A DNA stretch of 64,000 bases. It comes from Trogon surrucura (Eukaryota; Chordata; Aves; Trogoniformes; Trogonidae). Positions 13,136 through 23,804 of this stretch are shown in pieces. Numbering within the stretch: the first letter of the stretch is position 1; the number at the start of each line of letters is the position of its first letter. The stretch lies in contig CM036658.1 in the NCBI GenBank assembly GCA_020746105.1, forward strand, positions 30,777,099 through 30,841,098. The letters run 5' to 3'. The translations under genes and the position numbers were made by a program. The notes beneath the pieces were generated by a model, which saw only the letters and a program-made list of their open reading frames with translations, had not been told where the DNA came from and ran no database searches.

Positions 13136-15329
13136 CTTTATTAGTGCAATCAGTATTTTAAATATCTTTTTAATTTGGTATTACAAGAGATGATGAGCAC
13201 AAATAGCAGCACTTAGATTTTCCAAACAGCAGGTATAATCAGTTATACAGATGCCAATACATTAACTTAAAAGTGCAATTTGCTAATTACAGGAGAAAAT
13301 GCTACATTCTACCCTTAAACCATGTGTCTTCAATACCTAGCTTCTCTAAAGTTACAGGGATTACAAATATTAATATAAATTAAGCTAAACTTTCACACAG
13401 CCTTCCCCTCATTTTGTTGTGCTTAGGTACTGCAACAGTTTGAGATAATAGGTGTTTGCCAATTATTTTGATTAGTCTATTAATCAATATATAAACCATA
13501 TTTCTTTCAAAATAAAATACATCTCTTTATAGATCATATATAATTATTTAATGCTTGCAAAATACCTAAAAAATTATCTGGGGGTAGTTGTGTTTTTCTT
13601 CCAGTACTTACAGAGGCTTTGCTTATAGACAATAATCTTTTTCCTCCATGGACATAAAACTAAGGCTAAACTGAGAAAATAAAATCTACCTGCGTAACAC
13701 CAACATGGTGGTTCAACTAGTAAGTTCCTTTGTGCCAGTGTGCACAATATCTTAGAGACACTTAAATCAGGGATTACTGGCATACGGCATACACCAACCA
13801 GCTTGTATCAATTCCTATTTTTATTGCTTTAATCAGGATTACCACCACAGGAAAAGCATCAGAGCTTCAAAACACCCATCATGTTCTATTTTGTAAATAA
13901 AACATTTTCATAAATGGTAATACTGCAGTGTGACATGAACACACTTCATGCATCACTGCCCCTCTCCAAATTGAGTATAAAGGATCTATATGAACAACTA
14001 TTGCTATTAGTATGTATATTAAATAATTTTAAGATACAAAATGCTTGTTTGGTTTTGCTTAAAGCAGTAACAAATAGGAAAATTAAAGCATAGCCTTTTC
14101 CAGTTCACAGAAAAGAATTTAGGTATCTTCTGCCCCACAGAAAAACACAAAAAACCCACCTCAATTTCTGTTTTAAACTTCGTAAAGTTAAAAAAAATAT
14201 ACAGAAACACTGAAGTGAAACTGAATATGATAATGAAAAATGAAAATACTAAAACTAGTTTACAAATATGTAACTCAGTTGTGCATTGCCTTTGAACAAA
14301 TCACAAGCAGATGCGACACACCAATCTGCATTTAAATAACAGCATGTTTCCTGGGAATGCTAACACAAGAAAAGATAGGTAATTGCATTACATATAAAAT
14401 TATATTCAAATATGCATTTGTGTGTCTTTAATGTGAGTTACAGTAGAACTTGAGATACTGCATCATTTTGAGCTTAATAACATTAAAAGAAATAAGAAAA
14501 GGTAGTTTGAGATGGTGGTTCTGGCAGCCTAAATTCAGAAATATCCACTGCAGGCTAAATTGTTCAAAATTTCAATTTTACCCCTGGAAACTAAATCAAA
14601 ACTAGTGAATCTGTCATGGTTGTAAAGCCTCTATTCAACAGAAGAAAAATGAAACCATTAGAATTTGCCAATATTACAATGCTACATTCCAATTTTTTAT
14701 TATGAAGTATTGCATTTAATTTAGCCCTTTAATCCAACTTCACCACAGGTTCTGTTATCTGTTTCATCAACAACTCTACAAAACTTCAAACACAGAAAAA
14801 GATAATTAGATAATGAGTGTTATCCTCCTAGAACTAGAGAAAAGGTTCTCTCAGCTTCCCCAGGATAAACAGCACAAAAATTTAAATATATTAGTTTTTA
14901 ATATGCAGAGGAAATATCTTAATATTCAGAAGAAAAACAACATCAAGTAACAATGAAGACAAGTAAAGGCTACCTTAGCAGTTTTATTGCTAGTTTTTGA
15001 AGCACGGAAATAGTAACTTCTTAAGTGGCTCTTATGGGTTTTATAGTTTCCTAAGATGTTTTATTCAGTGACTCTTGGCACTAGAGAGAGAGTTAAAAAA
15101 AGAAGTGGTTTTGACTATGATAATTTGTCTTATCAGCCAGAGATAATGTGTGGTAAATGATGTACAATATCTATTGCTTAAATCCAGTAAATCTTCAATG
15201 CACCTCTAGGGAAGACTCAGCAACAGCTTGGATATGAAGCTTGAACCAGTGAACAGTGAAGGCCAGACACATCTTCTGTAAGGATGACCAGCAAATCAAA
15301 GGATGGGATTTCCCTGACTCTTACTCAGC
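13136..15329. other. Anonymous AT-rich DNA
   Basis: I see no repeat family, gene or RNA here. All ORFs are under 75 codons. Short A/T-rich runs are frequent. Confidence 0.55.
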
Positions 15330-15480
15330 ACTCATTAGACCACATCTAGATACTGTCTCCTTTCTGGTGACTCCCACCGTGAGGAAAACACCAATAACCC
15401 ACAAAAAGCTCAGCACATGGTCACAAACATGGTGTGAGAAGAGGCTGAAGGACTAGGGCTGGCTCAGTCTGGAGAAGTGG
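15330..15480 (+). mobile_element. Old, degraded CR1 fragment
   Basis: The stretch 'ctcattagaccacatctaga' matches the CR1 'LVRPHLEY' coding segment, and 'gagaagaggctgaagga' followed by 'ctcagtctggagaag' matches 'EKRLKEL..FSLEK'. Between them the sequence is shortened and frameshifted. Divergence is higher than in the other CR1 pieces here, so this is probably an older insertion. Confidence 0.65.
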
Positions 15481-16336
15481 CAGCTCCAGGAGCCCGTAAC
15501 AGCAGCACCCAGTGCCCATGAGTGCACTCAGTGAGTTGAGATTTTCTCTGTGGAGCATGGCAGGAGGGTTAGGAATAGGAGGGTCTGGGATCAGCTGTAA
15601 AGAAACCTTTCTGCAGAAGACAGGCAACTGACACAGGCTGGCCCAGGGTTCTGCTGGCTCTCTCCTTCTCTGAGCAGCCTGGTTTGACCCTATGGCTGAC
15701 TTTACTACAAGGGCAACACTATGTACCCAGCACTTCCCCAGCTCCCTGTCCACAGGTTATACCCTGATCCTGCAAGAGGCATCCAGATGGGTTTGCAGGT
15801 GAGAGGCTGAGGCACTTGGGCACAGCCAGAGCCTGCACGTGGGAGAAGCAGCACCCAGAATCACTTCGTAGGATTTAAAAAACAAAAAAAAAAGCAAGAG
15901 CCTAGAAGTGCATTCCCTGACAGATTTAGCAAATGGCCATCATGAGACACTTAGCTCAGTATTGGCATAACAGTTAAAACCTATGTTTGTGCTTTCACTG
16001 TTGTACAAATACATGAAAAAAAAATTGTGTTTACAACATGCATCCTTCTACAATGCATTGTGCTTGCCACACTAGGTTGTGCTATTTTATCTGAAACTCT
16101 GCTCTCAGACACAAGTGTTGAACAGACAAACAAAAGAGGAAAATCCTGCCTTTGGAGCACCTCAGCTTTTCAGAGTACCCCAGAGTCTTCAGTTTATGAC
16201 AATCTTAGAAACTGATAAATCTACTTATTTTAAACTTCAGCAACTAGTCACATGTGTTAATACTGAAAATAAAATATCTGTAAACTGTTTCTTGGTGATC
16301 CACTGCAGCAGAGCCTGTCACAGGCCAGGACTGCAG
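15481..16336. other. Unidentified; GC-richer first half
   Basis: Right after the degraded CR1, about 380 bp (to about 15865) are richer in G and C than the surroundings and match no CR1 part I know. The rest is AT-rich. The ORF at 15421-15753 (-) overlaps this part and the CR1 edge and shows no domain. Confidence 0.4.
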
Positions 16337-16632
16337 ATCATAGAATCACAGAATCACAGAATGTTAGGGATTGGAAGGGACCTCGAAAGATCATCAAGTC
16401 CAATCCCCCTGCCAGAGCAGGAACGCCTAGATTATGCTACACAGGAACGTGTCCAGGCAGGTCTTGAATATCTCCAGAGAAGGAGACTCCACAACCTCCC
16501 TGGGCCGCCTGTTCCAGTGTTCTGTCACCCTCACTGAGAAGAAGTTTCTTCTCGAGTTTAAGCGGAACCTCTTATGTTCCAGTTTCAGCCCATTACCCCT
16601 TGTCCTATCAGTGGTTGTCACCGAGAAGAGCC
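16337..16632 (-). mobile_element. CR1 3' end (truncated copy)
   Basis: Minus-strand CR1 end with three octamers at the left edge, the 3' UTR and the last part of ORF2 ('[25 protein letters not shown]' region, then '[20 protein letters not shown]'). By hand I count about 10 differences from the copy at 8881 over roughly 280 bp, so both come from one young subfamily. Truncation on the right is abrupt at the 'FSVTTTDR' codons. Confidence 0.95.
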
Positions 16633-17225
16633 GATAAATAATTCTATTCCATAATAGTTTCACTTCTTCATACAACAGAAGAAGGTGGCATTCATTTTCA
16701 TAAGCATTTACAATTTCAATGCTTTACTCATATAATGATTTTTTATTATTATTTGTAATCTCCACTTTCATATGCAGTAAATCTCACCGTGGACTAGCCA
16801 TTCTAATCTATTTTACCTGATCCTATTAAGTGTTATTTTTTCCCTTTGAAAAGCAGCCTAAAATTGGACATGGTGTTCCAAATTAATAATTTTTAACATA
16901 TCTTCTCCATGTTTTTTACTTTCAAACCTCGTCTTAACACATCTAAGAATCCTACTTGCATTGTCAGCTCCTGTTGCTAGATGTAGTTAATGCTCAGATC
17001 AAGCTGTGATGTTTCCACTGCAGGAAACAGAGACCCTCTAAGTATTGCAATTGTATCATCCGTATCAACACAGAGAATCATACATGCAAGAAGTGGATAT
17101 CAATGCAGAAAGGAACACCTTTGTTGAGCAGATTTAATGCTTTAGGTCCAGTTAATAATAGTCTGGCTTTGGTAATAAAAACACTTGATTTTAAATATTG
17201 TTGGCAGACTGTTTTTCATTTACAG
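16633..17225. other. Anonymous AT-rich DNA
   Basis: This is spacer between two minus-strand CR1 ends. No gene or repeat was recognised. Confidence 0.5.
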
Positions 17226-17410
17226 TATCATAGAGTAGTTTGGGTTTGAAAGGACCTTAAGGATCATCTAGTTGCAATCCCCCTGCCATGGGCAGGGACA
17301 CCTTCCACTAGCCAAGGTTCCTCAAAGCCCCATCCAGCCTGGCCTGGAACACTTCCATGGATGAGGCATCCACAGCTTCTCTGGGCAACCTGTTCCAGTG
17401 TGTCACCAAC
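17226..17410 (-). mobile_element. CR1 3' end fragment
   Basis: On the minus strand this encodes '[19 protein letters not shown]' and the following 3' UTR, ending in a degenerate octamer at the left ('tcatagag'). Beyond about 17410 the sequence no longer follows CR1, although one minus-strand frame stays open to 17547. The wording differs from the 8881 subfamily, so this is another CR1 subfamily. Confidence 0.9.
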
Positions 17411-19557
17411 CCATACAGGCCATATGGACAAGCATAAGGAATTGGGACATGACACGTTAGGCCCTGCTGTAAGAAAACTTTCCCCAAGAGGACAGGTAAG
17501 TGGTGGCACAAGCTTCTCGGGGATAATGGATCTCCATCGTACACCATGACACCCAGCTATTTTCATTTTACTCATTTAAAAAAAAACTATCACTGTGGCA
17601 CTGAAGTACCACTCAAGTTTACAAAATAGTCTGCCACCTCTGAAAGCATGACCATATCATTTTAAAATAAAAATAAACTAATAAATCACATGCTTTTTAT
17701 CATTTCATGGAGAGATTTGTCTAGGCTGAAGTTTTCTCCTGTGGTACTCAGCTGACGTTTATAACTACGTAAGAGTTCCCACTGACTCAGAAATCTCTGT
17801 ACTGCATTCCATTTTGCAATACAACAATGTGCCCATGTCAGGACGACCTGCTTGTATGCCATTGCTCTCCACAAATCAACTCTACTTATGTACACTTCAG
17901 ATTACACCTAGTTTGTCACAACATGCCTCAAAAACGAAAGAAAAAAAGTCTTACAATGCTACTGACTTGGTCTTGAGGTAATTTATAGAAATCTTTGTAG
18001 AGGAGTGGAAAAGGCAAAACATATACAGATCTAAAGGGAATTCTACAAAAAAGACTGATCTGTTTTCTTCAAGTATCACACTAAATATATCTTCAGAAAG
18101 GCTGTTAGTTAGACGAAAGTCATCAAGTATTAAAAAGAACAGAATACCGCAGTTAGAAAGGAAACATACAAGTCATTTCAATTATGATTACACCTGGCAT
18201 GGTGTTAATTACTTATCAAATAAACATCAGTGTAACATTTTGCTTTTTCACATAAACATCAGCTTCCTAAGTTTATGCCTTTCTCCCTGTATTTGCAGCA
18301 AACCTTCCACTTTTAATACCAGTTTTCATCCTTCCTGAACTCAGGTTTTCTAAAGGTCACAATTCCCTATTATCAAATACAAACAGAATTTATATTACAC
18401 TTCACAGAGCAGAAAAATAAAGGAACTAGCATTGGTGTGCTGTTAATTCTCTCGAGTTTCAAATACCTACTTTTACAGAAGCACAGACAGGTTGACAGCG
18501 ACCTCCTGCCTTTCACCTAAACCAAAATCAAATATTTTAAAAATTCTGTCATTTTTTTTAACTTGTTTTTTTTTAAAGAAGTGCAAAGCAAGTCACAGAG
18601 CGAGCACTTTATTCACTCTTCTGAGACATTTGCATGAACCTGCATGACAGAAATTCCCTGACTGATCCAGCTCTGAGGAACCAAATCTTTATAGTTATGT
18701 AAAGCATTCTAATAGAATTATGCATCAACTTTTTTTTTTTTTCCTACTATAATTACATCGTGTTAGTATTTTGAACCTCACAGCTTGTGTATACAAGCCA
18801 TAATGTGCTAAACATACTCTCCTTTTCCTTCAGGTAATACTCAGTCAACTTTACGCCTCAATATAATTACTAGTAAATTATCTGCACTTTTCTTCCTGAC
18901 AAAACCAAGAAAACTAACAAGCTATGGAAATTCATTTACTTCAGGCCAGATTTAGTCCTTTATGCATATGTGTGCATATATATTCAAGTGACAAAATATA
19001 AAGATATCATTGAATAGATTTTATGTAGACAGTTTTATACAAACACTAAACTTCTCAATGATTAACACAGGCCAAGCATTAGTTTTGTTCATGTAACATA
19101 TCTAAGAGAAAGTCTTGTAAATTTGTACTAATTGACTAATAAATCGATACCATGTCTACATATAAGGAGCAATGATACATACACATTACACAAGTAATTC
19201 TATTCACTGGCTTTATGACTATTTTGGGACAGTAAGTGCATTACATACTTTGTTGTATTTAGAGTAAATATGGAAAAGTAATTAATAATAGAATTTAGGA
19301 ACTGTACTACTGGTAAATGAGGACTGTCTGCTCTGCAAGCGACAGCTGTATGTCTACCTGCAGCCCCAGGTTGTGTAACTGTTGTGCAACTATGTGTGCC
19401 ACTACTTCTGTCCCAGATACGAACAGATATATGTGCAAATGGATGACAACTGTGTTTGCCTTTTAAAGTCCAGCTTTTAATACACACATTGAACACAAGC
19501 CATTAAAGTAAGAGAATCACTCTAAGATGTGAAAAACCCCCCTTAATAAGTTGGGGA

Positions 19558-19607
<50 letters not shown>

Positions 19608-21565
19608 AAATATTCATCCACACTGATACTTGTCTTGGCAAAGGTGTTAATTTAGAGAAAAAGTGAAATTGAGTAGCATCTATTTTAAGAATTATTTTAG
19701 TAAATCACAGCTGAAACAAAACACTGGATAAAGCAAGTCATCTAAATCCTTGTATTTCTCAGTCTAGCCTGACATGACCCACTTTCTGTCCCTAAGTCAA
19801 TCTCATGCTCAAGATGTGGTTATGGGTAATCCATTCAGATATCTGCCCCAGCATATCAAAAAGGTACAAAAGTAACCATCTGAGGAAAAAGATAAGTGAT
19901 GTAAGGCTTAAATGAAAGCAGATTATAAACAAGATCATTAGTAAAACCAGTATTGGCTGAAGACAAAGAATAAGTGAGGAAGTTGCAAAGTACTGTATGT
20001 GTTTACTTCTAATTTGTTTACCTTCTACCACTAAGTGGCATAATGCTCATAACGGGGATCTTTATGGAATAGCAAACTAACTTTTAGGAAGATCAATGAA
20101 AAGCAAGGAAATATACTGTGGAAGAGATGTCTAAAAAGATAGTACAGGTAGGTGTGAAATCATCCACATGGCATGTTTGTATTTAATTTTCTCTTGCCAC
20201 AGAGAGTGAGCCTGGAGCAAACAACATGTGTTTGAAACATACGCATATGCAGCCATGTTTGAAACGGTGCACTCCCACCAGGTGCATCATTTTCTACACT
20301 GCTACCTAACTCAGTGGGTTGAGCACTTTCAATCTCAGTAAATGACACTCCAGTGCAGTACAGAGAATGCAAGATATGGTTATCACATACCAAAGACTGC
20401 AATTTCTTGCTTAAATCTGTGGTGTCAGAGAGATGCATCCCACAGAGCTGCTACATTTTGTTTGGAAAACTCCCAGAAGGCTCAGAAGCAAGCCAACAAG
20501 ACACACTTAAGTGGTGCAGCATCACCTAACTACACCTGCTTTGGCCTGGACTTGTTTTGACCTTGCTCCTGTGGCACCTGCATCACAGCTAACATGTCCT
20601 ACGAGACTGAGCTCTTCCGAGTCTCCAGTGTCACATGAGCCAATCTGAAACAAAAGTGAGACAAAATAAAATACAAGTATCAGTCAAAATTTAACATGTG
20701 GTTTGACATGGAGCAGACTCATTGCAGAGAAGTCTGGTTTAGGCAGGAAGCTGTGCTCTCTGAAATGTCCCTCCTCCATTGCTGGGCTTGAAAACCCTCA
20801 CAGGTTAAGGCTGTGGAGGCTGCGTCAAAAAGTCCAGCAACTCGCACATATTGACACGTGTAACAAGTTTTGCAGCTACTTCCTCACTTCCCTTTTATTT
20901 TATTTTATTCCAAGATAAAAAGATACATAAATCCATCAGAGAACAGGACTCTGAGGTACTCAACTCCAGCTTAAACTTAAACTAAAAAAGATCACATAAA
21001 AAAGGATTTAAAAACAAGTTTCGTATCAATTAAAATGACACTCATCATGGAGCAACTTTTATTTTGTCAGCTTTGCATACATTATATGCAATCTAATTTT
21101 AGTTTTGTAACAGAGTGGGTCTTTTCACTTCAAGAGGCATTCACATCTTGGAAAGCAAATTAAGTTATGCTTGTTCGCCAAGCTTCCTGCTGTCTTTCCT
21201 TATAAAAAACAAATGGAACTGAATACTTCTCTAAAACGGCTTGATACTTCATCCTTTCATGCAAATATGTCAATAAAATGTTTTTATTTACAGATTTTTT
21301 TAAAGAATGTAACATGCCAAAGGACACAAAAAGTAAGAAATAGTAATGAAATTCATTCACAAATGTATCTGCTGAGTAAGTAGGATGGTAAGTACTGGAG
21401 TCAATCTGCAAAGTTGGATCTCTAAACAAGTCTTGAATAGGCAGAACTTAAAAATATTTTGCAAACGACATTTTGCTCTGCCCATTTATATCATCAAACC
21501 ATTAAACTGAAACCACACTACCTTTCCAGAAGAAAGAAATAGTACTTTACTTATCTACAGATCTC
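17411..21565. other. Anonymous AT-rich DNA with a (TA)n tract
   Basis: No gene was recognised. The (TA)n tract at 19560-19603 is the only clear structure. The first 140 bp sit where CR1 ORF2 would continue but do not match it. ORFs are all under 100 codons. Confidence 0.5.
19560..19603. repeat. (TA)n microsatellite
   Basis: About 21 uninterrupted TA dinucleotides, followed by an A-rich run. Such tracts are self-complementary, can extrude as cruciforms, and vary in length between individuals. Confidence 0.97.
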
Positions 21566-21600
21566 AGGGCAACCTGTTCCAGTGTCTTACCACCCTCATG
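21566..21600 (-). mobile_element. Short CR1 fragment next to LTR A
   Basis: About 35 bp ('gggcaacctgttccagtgtc' and the next bases) match the antisense of the CR1 'HWNRLPR' coding segment. It stops where LTR A sequence begins. It is short, but this CR1 segment is highly characteristic. Confidence 0.6.
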
Positions 21601-21603
21601 AAC

Positions 21604-22054
21604 AGGTGGAAAGTACAATGCAACAGCAACTGGGAGGGAAGAGGAAAATAAATTGTGAGAGAAACAGCCCTGCAGACACCAAGGTTGGTGAAGAAGCAGA
21701 GGAAGGGGGTGCTACAGGCTCCAGAGCAGATATTCTACTGAAGTTGAAGGAGATGATCATGGGCAGGCAAGTTGTTCCTCTGCAGCCCATGAAGGTCCAC
21801 GATGGACCAGGCATCCACCCTGCAACCCATGCATGACACCACACCTGAGCAGTTGAATGTGCCCTGAAGGAAGCTGTGATCCTGGAGAGCACATGCATGA
21901 GCAGGTTTGCTGGCATGTGTGACGTGTGATGCCATGGGGGACCCACACTGGAGCAGTCTGATCCTGAAGGACTGCAACCCATGGAAAGGACCCATGGTGG
22001 AGCGGTTCTGTAAGAGCTGCAGCCCATGGGAAGGAGCCAACATTGGAAGAGCCA
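21604..22054 (+). mobile_element. ERVL-like LTR A, left part (truncated)
   Basis: This is LTR sequence downstream of the promoter: 'caacagcaactggga', 'gcagacaccaaggt', then degenerate 35-40 bp units built around 'ctgcagcccatgg' and 'ggagcag'. The U3 region is absent, so the copy is 5'-truncated. It breaks off at the AGCCA that flanks LTR B and resumes at about 23372. It is the same family as LTR B: the block 'gcagacaccaagg..ggtgaagaag' occurs again at about 22311-22334. No viral protein is encoded. Confidence 0.85.
22050..22054. repeat. 5-bp target-site duplication, left copy
   Basis: AGCCA immediately before the TG that opens LTR B; the same five bases follow its final CA at 23238-23242. 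Five base pairs is the usual duplication for ERVL-class integration. Confidence 0.85.
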
Positions 22055-22242
22055 TGTTTTGGTTTGGCCTGGCCAGATTTCGGTGCCGGGGGGGGAGCTG
22101 CAAGGTGGCTTCTGTAAGAAGCTGCTAGAAGCTCCCCAAGATTGATAGAGCCAATGCCAGCCGGCTCTAAAGAGGGACCGTCGCTGGCCAAGGCTGAGCC
22201 TATCAGTGAGGTGATAGCAGAGGAACGCCTCTGTGAAAAACA

Positions 22243-22250
22243 TATTTAAG
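22243..22250 (+). promoter_or_regulatory. TATA-like box of LTR B
   Basis: TATTTAAG lies between the U3-like part and the start of the 'gcagacaccaagg' transcribed block, about 25-30 bp before the expected start site. It fits the retroviral promoter position in the plus orientation. Confidence 0.6.
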
Positions 22251-23050
22251 AACGGGAAAAAGAACTGCGCCATAACAGCTGGCACAGAGATGGAGGAGTG
22301 AGAATCTGTGCAGACACCAAGGTCAGTGAAGAAGGAGGGGGGGGGGAGGATGAGCTCCAGGCGCCGGAGCAGAGAGAGTCCCCCGGGTCTGTGGTGAAGA
22401 CCATGGTGAAGCGGGTTGTCCCCCTGCAGCCCATGGGCGAGGTGCAGATGTCCACCGTGAGGATCACCGTGTAGATGTCCACCGAGGACTCCACGCCATG
22501 TGGGTGGATGCCTGAAAGGGGACTGTAGCCCGTGGGAAGCCCGCATCAGAGCAAGCTGCTGCTGGAACCTGTAGCCCGTGGAAGTGAGGAATGCCCACGC
22601 TGGAGCAGGTTGGCCGGTGGGACTTTTGGGACGCTGCGGGTGGCTCACGCTGGAGCAGTTTCCCCCGAAGGACTGTGCCTCAGACTCACGAGGGGTGGGC
22701 TGCCCCTCCTGAGGTGTCTCCCATCGGGCAGTTTGTGATGAATTGCCCTTCGTGGGACGACTCACGCGGAGAAGAGAGCGTGAAGCTTGTCTCCCGTGAG
22801 AGGGACCCCACAATGGCCCTGGGGAAGAGTGAAGAGTCCTCCCCCGGAGTGAAGAAGCAGTGAAACCAACGTCGGATGAACTGACCGCAACCCCCATTCC
22901 CTGTCCCCCTGCGCCGCTCGGGGGGAGGAGGTGGAGAAACCGGGATTGATGTTAAGCCCGGGAAGAAGGGAGGGATGGGGGGAAGGTGTTCTGTTTAAGA
23001 TTTGTTTGCTCTTTCTTACTTCTCACTACTCCTCTCTGATTAGTTCTTTT

Positions 23051-23056
23051 AATAAA
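23051..23056 (+). terminator. LTR B poly(A) signal
   Basis: AATAAA followed by a T/G-containing stretch, located about 185 bp before the LTR end. It supports plus-strand orientation of the element. Confidence 0.7.
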
Positions 23057-23237
23057 TGTACCTAATTTCCCCAAAACTGAGTCTGTTTTGCCCGGGACGG
23101 TAAATGAGGGTGATCTCCCTGTCCTTATCTCAAACCCTGAACCCTTGGAAATATTTTCTCCCCTGTTCAGCAGTGAAGGGGGAGTGAGTGAGCGGCTGTG
23201 TGGGTACCTGGTGGCTGGCCAGGGTCAACCCACGACA

Positions 23238-23242
23238 AGCCA
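23238..23242. repeat. 5-bp target-site duplication, right copy
   Basis: AGCCA right after the terminal CA of LTR B, identical to 22050-22054. Confidence 0.85.
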
Positions 23243-23371
23243 GAACCACAGATCCATAGAATGTATTGGGCTGGAAGGGACCTTTAGAGGTCACCTAGTC
23301 CAGTCACCCTGCAGTGAGCAGGGACATCTTTACTAGATCAGGTTGCTCAGGGCCCCATCAAGCCTGACTTT
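23243..23371 (-). mobile_element. CR1 3' end nested in LTR A
   Basis: A 130-bp CR1 end in minus orientation: a degenerate octamer tail at the left ('ccatagaatg'), then 'gggctggaagggacctttag', 'cagggacatctttactagat' and 'cagggccccatcaagcctga'. LTR A sequence resumes directly after it. It lies between LTR B and the right half of LTR A, so it also landed in LTR A, at or next to the site used by LTR B. Confidence 0.88.
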
Positions 23372-23804
23372 GTGAAGGGCTGTTATCCCATTAGAAGAAA
23401 CCCATGCTGGAGCAGTGAAAGAGAGTAAGGAGGAAGAAGCAATGGAGACAAAGAATTATGAACTGACCACAACCCCCATTCACCATGTCCCTGCGCTGAT
23501 CACATGTGCGAGGTAGAAGAGTCAGAAATGAATATGAGCCTGGAAAGAAGAGGCAGGTGGAAGTGATTTTAGTTTTGCTTTTATTACTCGCTACCATACT
23601 CTGTTACTAAATGGCAACAAAATAAATTAATTTTCCACAAGTCAAGCCTGGGTTGTCCGTGATGGTAATTGTTGAGTTTTCTCCATGCCGTTATCTCAAT
23701 CCACACACATTCCATCATATTTTCTCCCCCTGTCCCATTGAGAAGAGGGATTGGTAGAGTCACTTGGTAGGTACCTAATGGTCAGCTAAGGTCAACTCAC
23801 CAAA
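23372..23804 (+). mobile_element. ERVL-like LTR A, right part
   Basis: This resumes the LTR transcribed part ('gtgaagggctg', 'acccatgctggagcag'), continues through 'gatgaactgaccacaaccc'-type sequence shared with LTR B at about 22875, has a poly(A) signal at 23621-23626, and ends with a decayed copy of the LTR terminus ('ggtcagctaaggtcaactca'). It is more diverged from the family pattern than B, as expected for the host of the insertion. Confidence 0.82.
23621..23626 (+). terminator. LTR A poly(A) signal
   Basis: AATAAA at the same place in the LTR as in copy B (23051) and copy C (33494). Confidence 0.6.

Larger units (their letters stand above)
22055..23237 (+). mobile_element. Complete solo LTR B, avian ERVL-like
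   Basis: An LTR of 1183 bp with imperfect inverted ends: it opens TGTTTTGG and closes CCACGACA-like. In order it shows a U3 part, a TATA-like box at 22243-22250, a long GC-rich transcribed part with degenerate 35-40 bp units, a poly(A) signal at 23051-23056 and a U5 part. Direct AGCCA copies flank it. No primer-binding site, gag, pol or env follows, so it is a solo LTR left by recombination between two LTRs. It sits inside the older LTR A. The family assignment rests on my recognition of the sequence and on the 5-bp duplication. Confidence 0.88.

Noticed and set aside
22337-22346. G10 run as a possible G-quadruplex or recombination signal
   Set aside because: A single homopolymer within the GC-rich transcribed part of LTR B; no set of four separate G runs at regular spacing.
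21596-22897. The longest ORF in the window, 433 codons on the minus strand
   Set aside because: It is the antisense of LTR A plus LTR B and crosses the junction between the two insertions, so it cannot be an inherited gene. Its serine, proline, histidine and tryptophan bias comes from the GC-rich LTR units, and no domain is visible.
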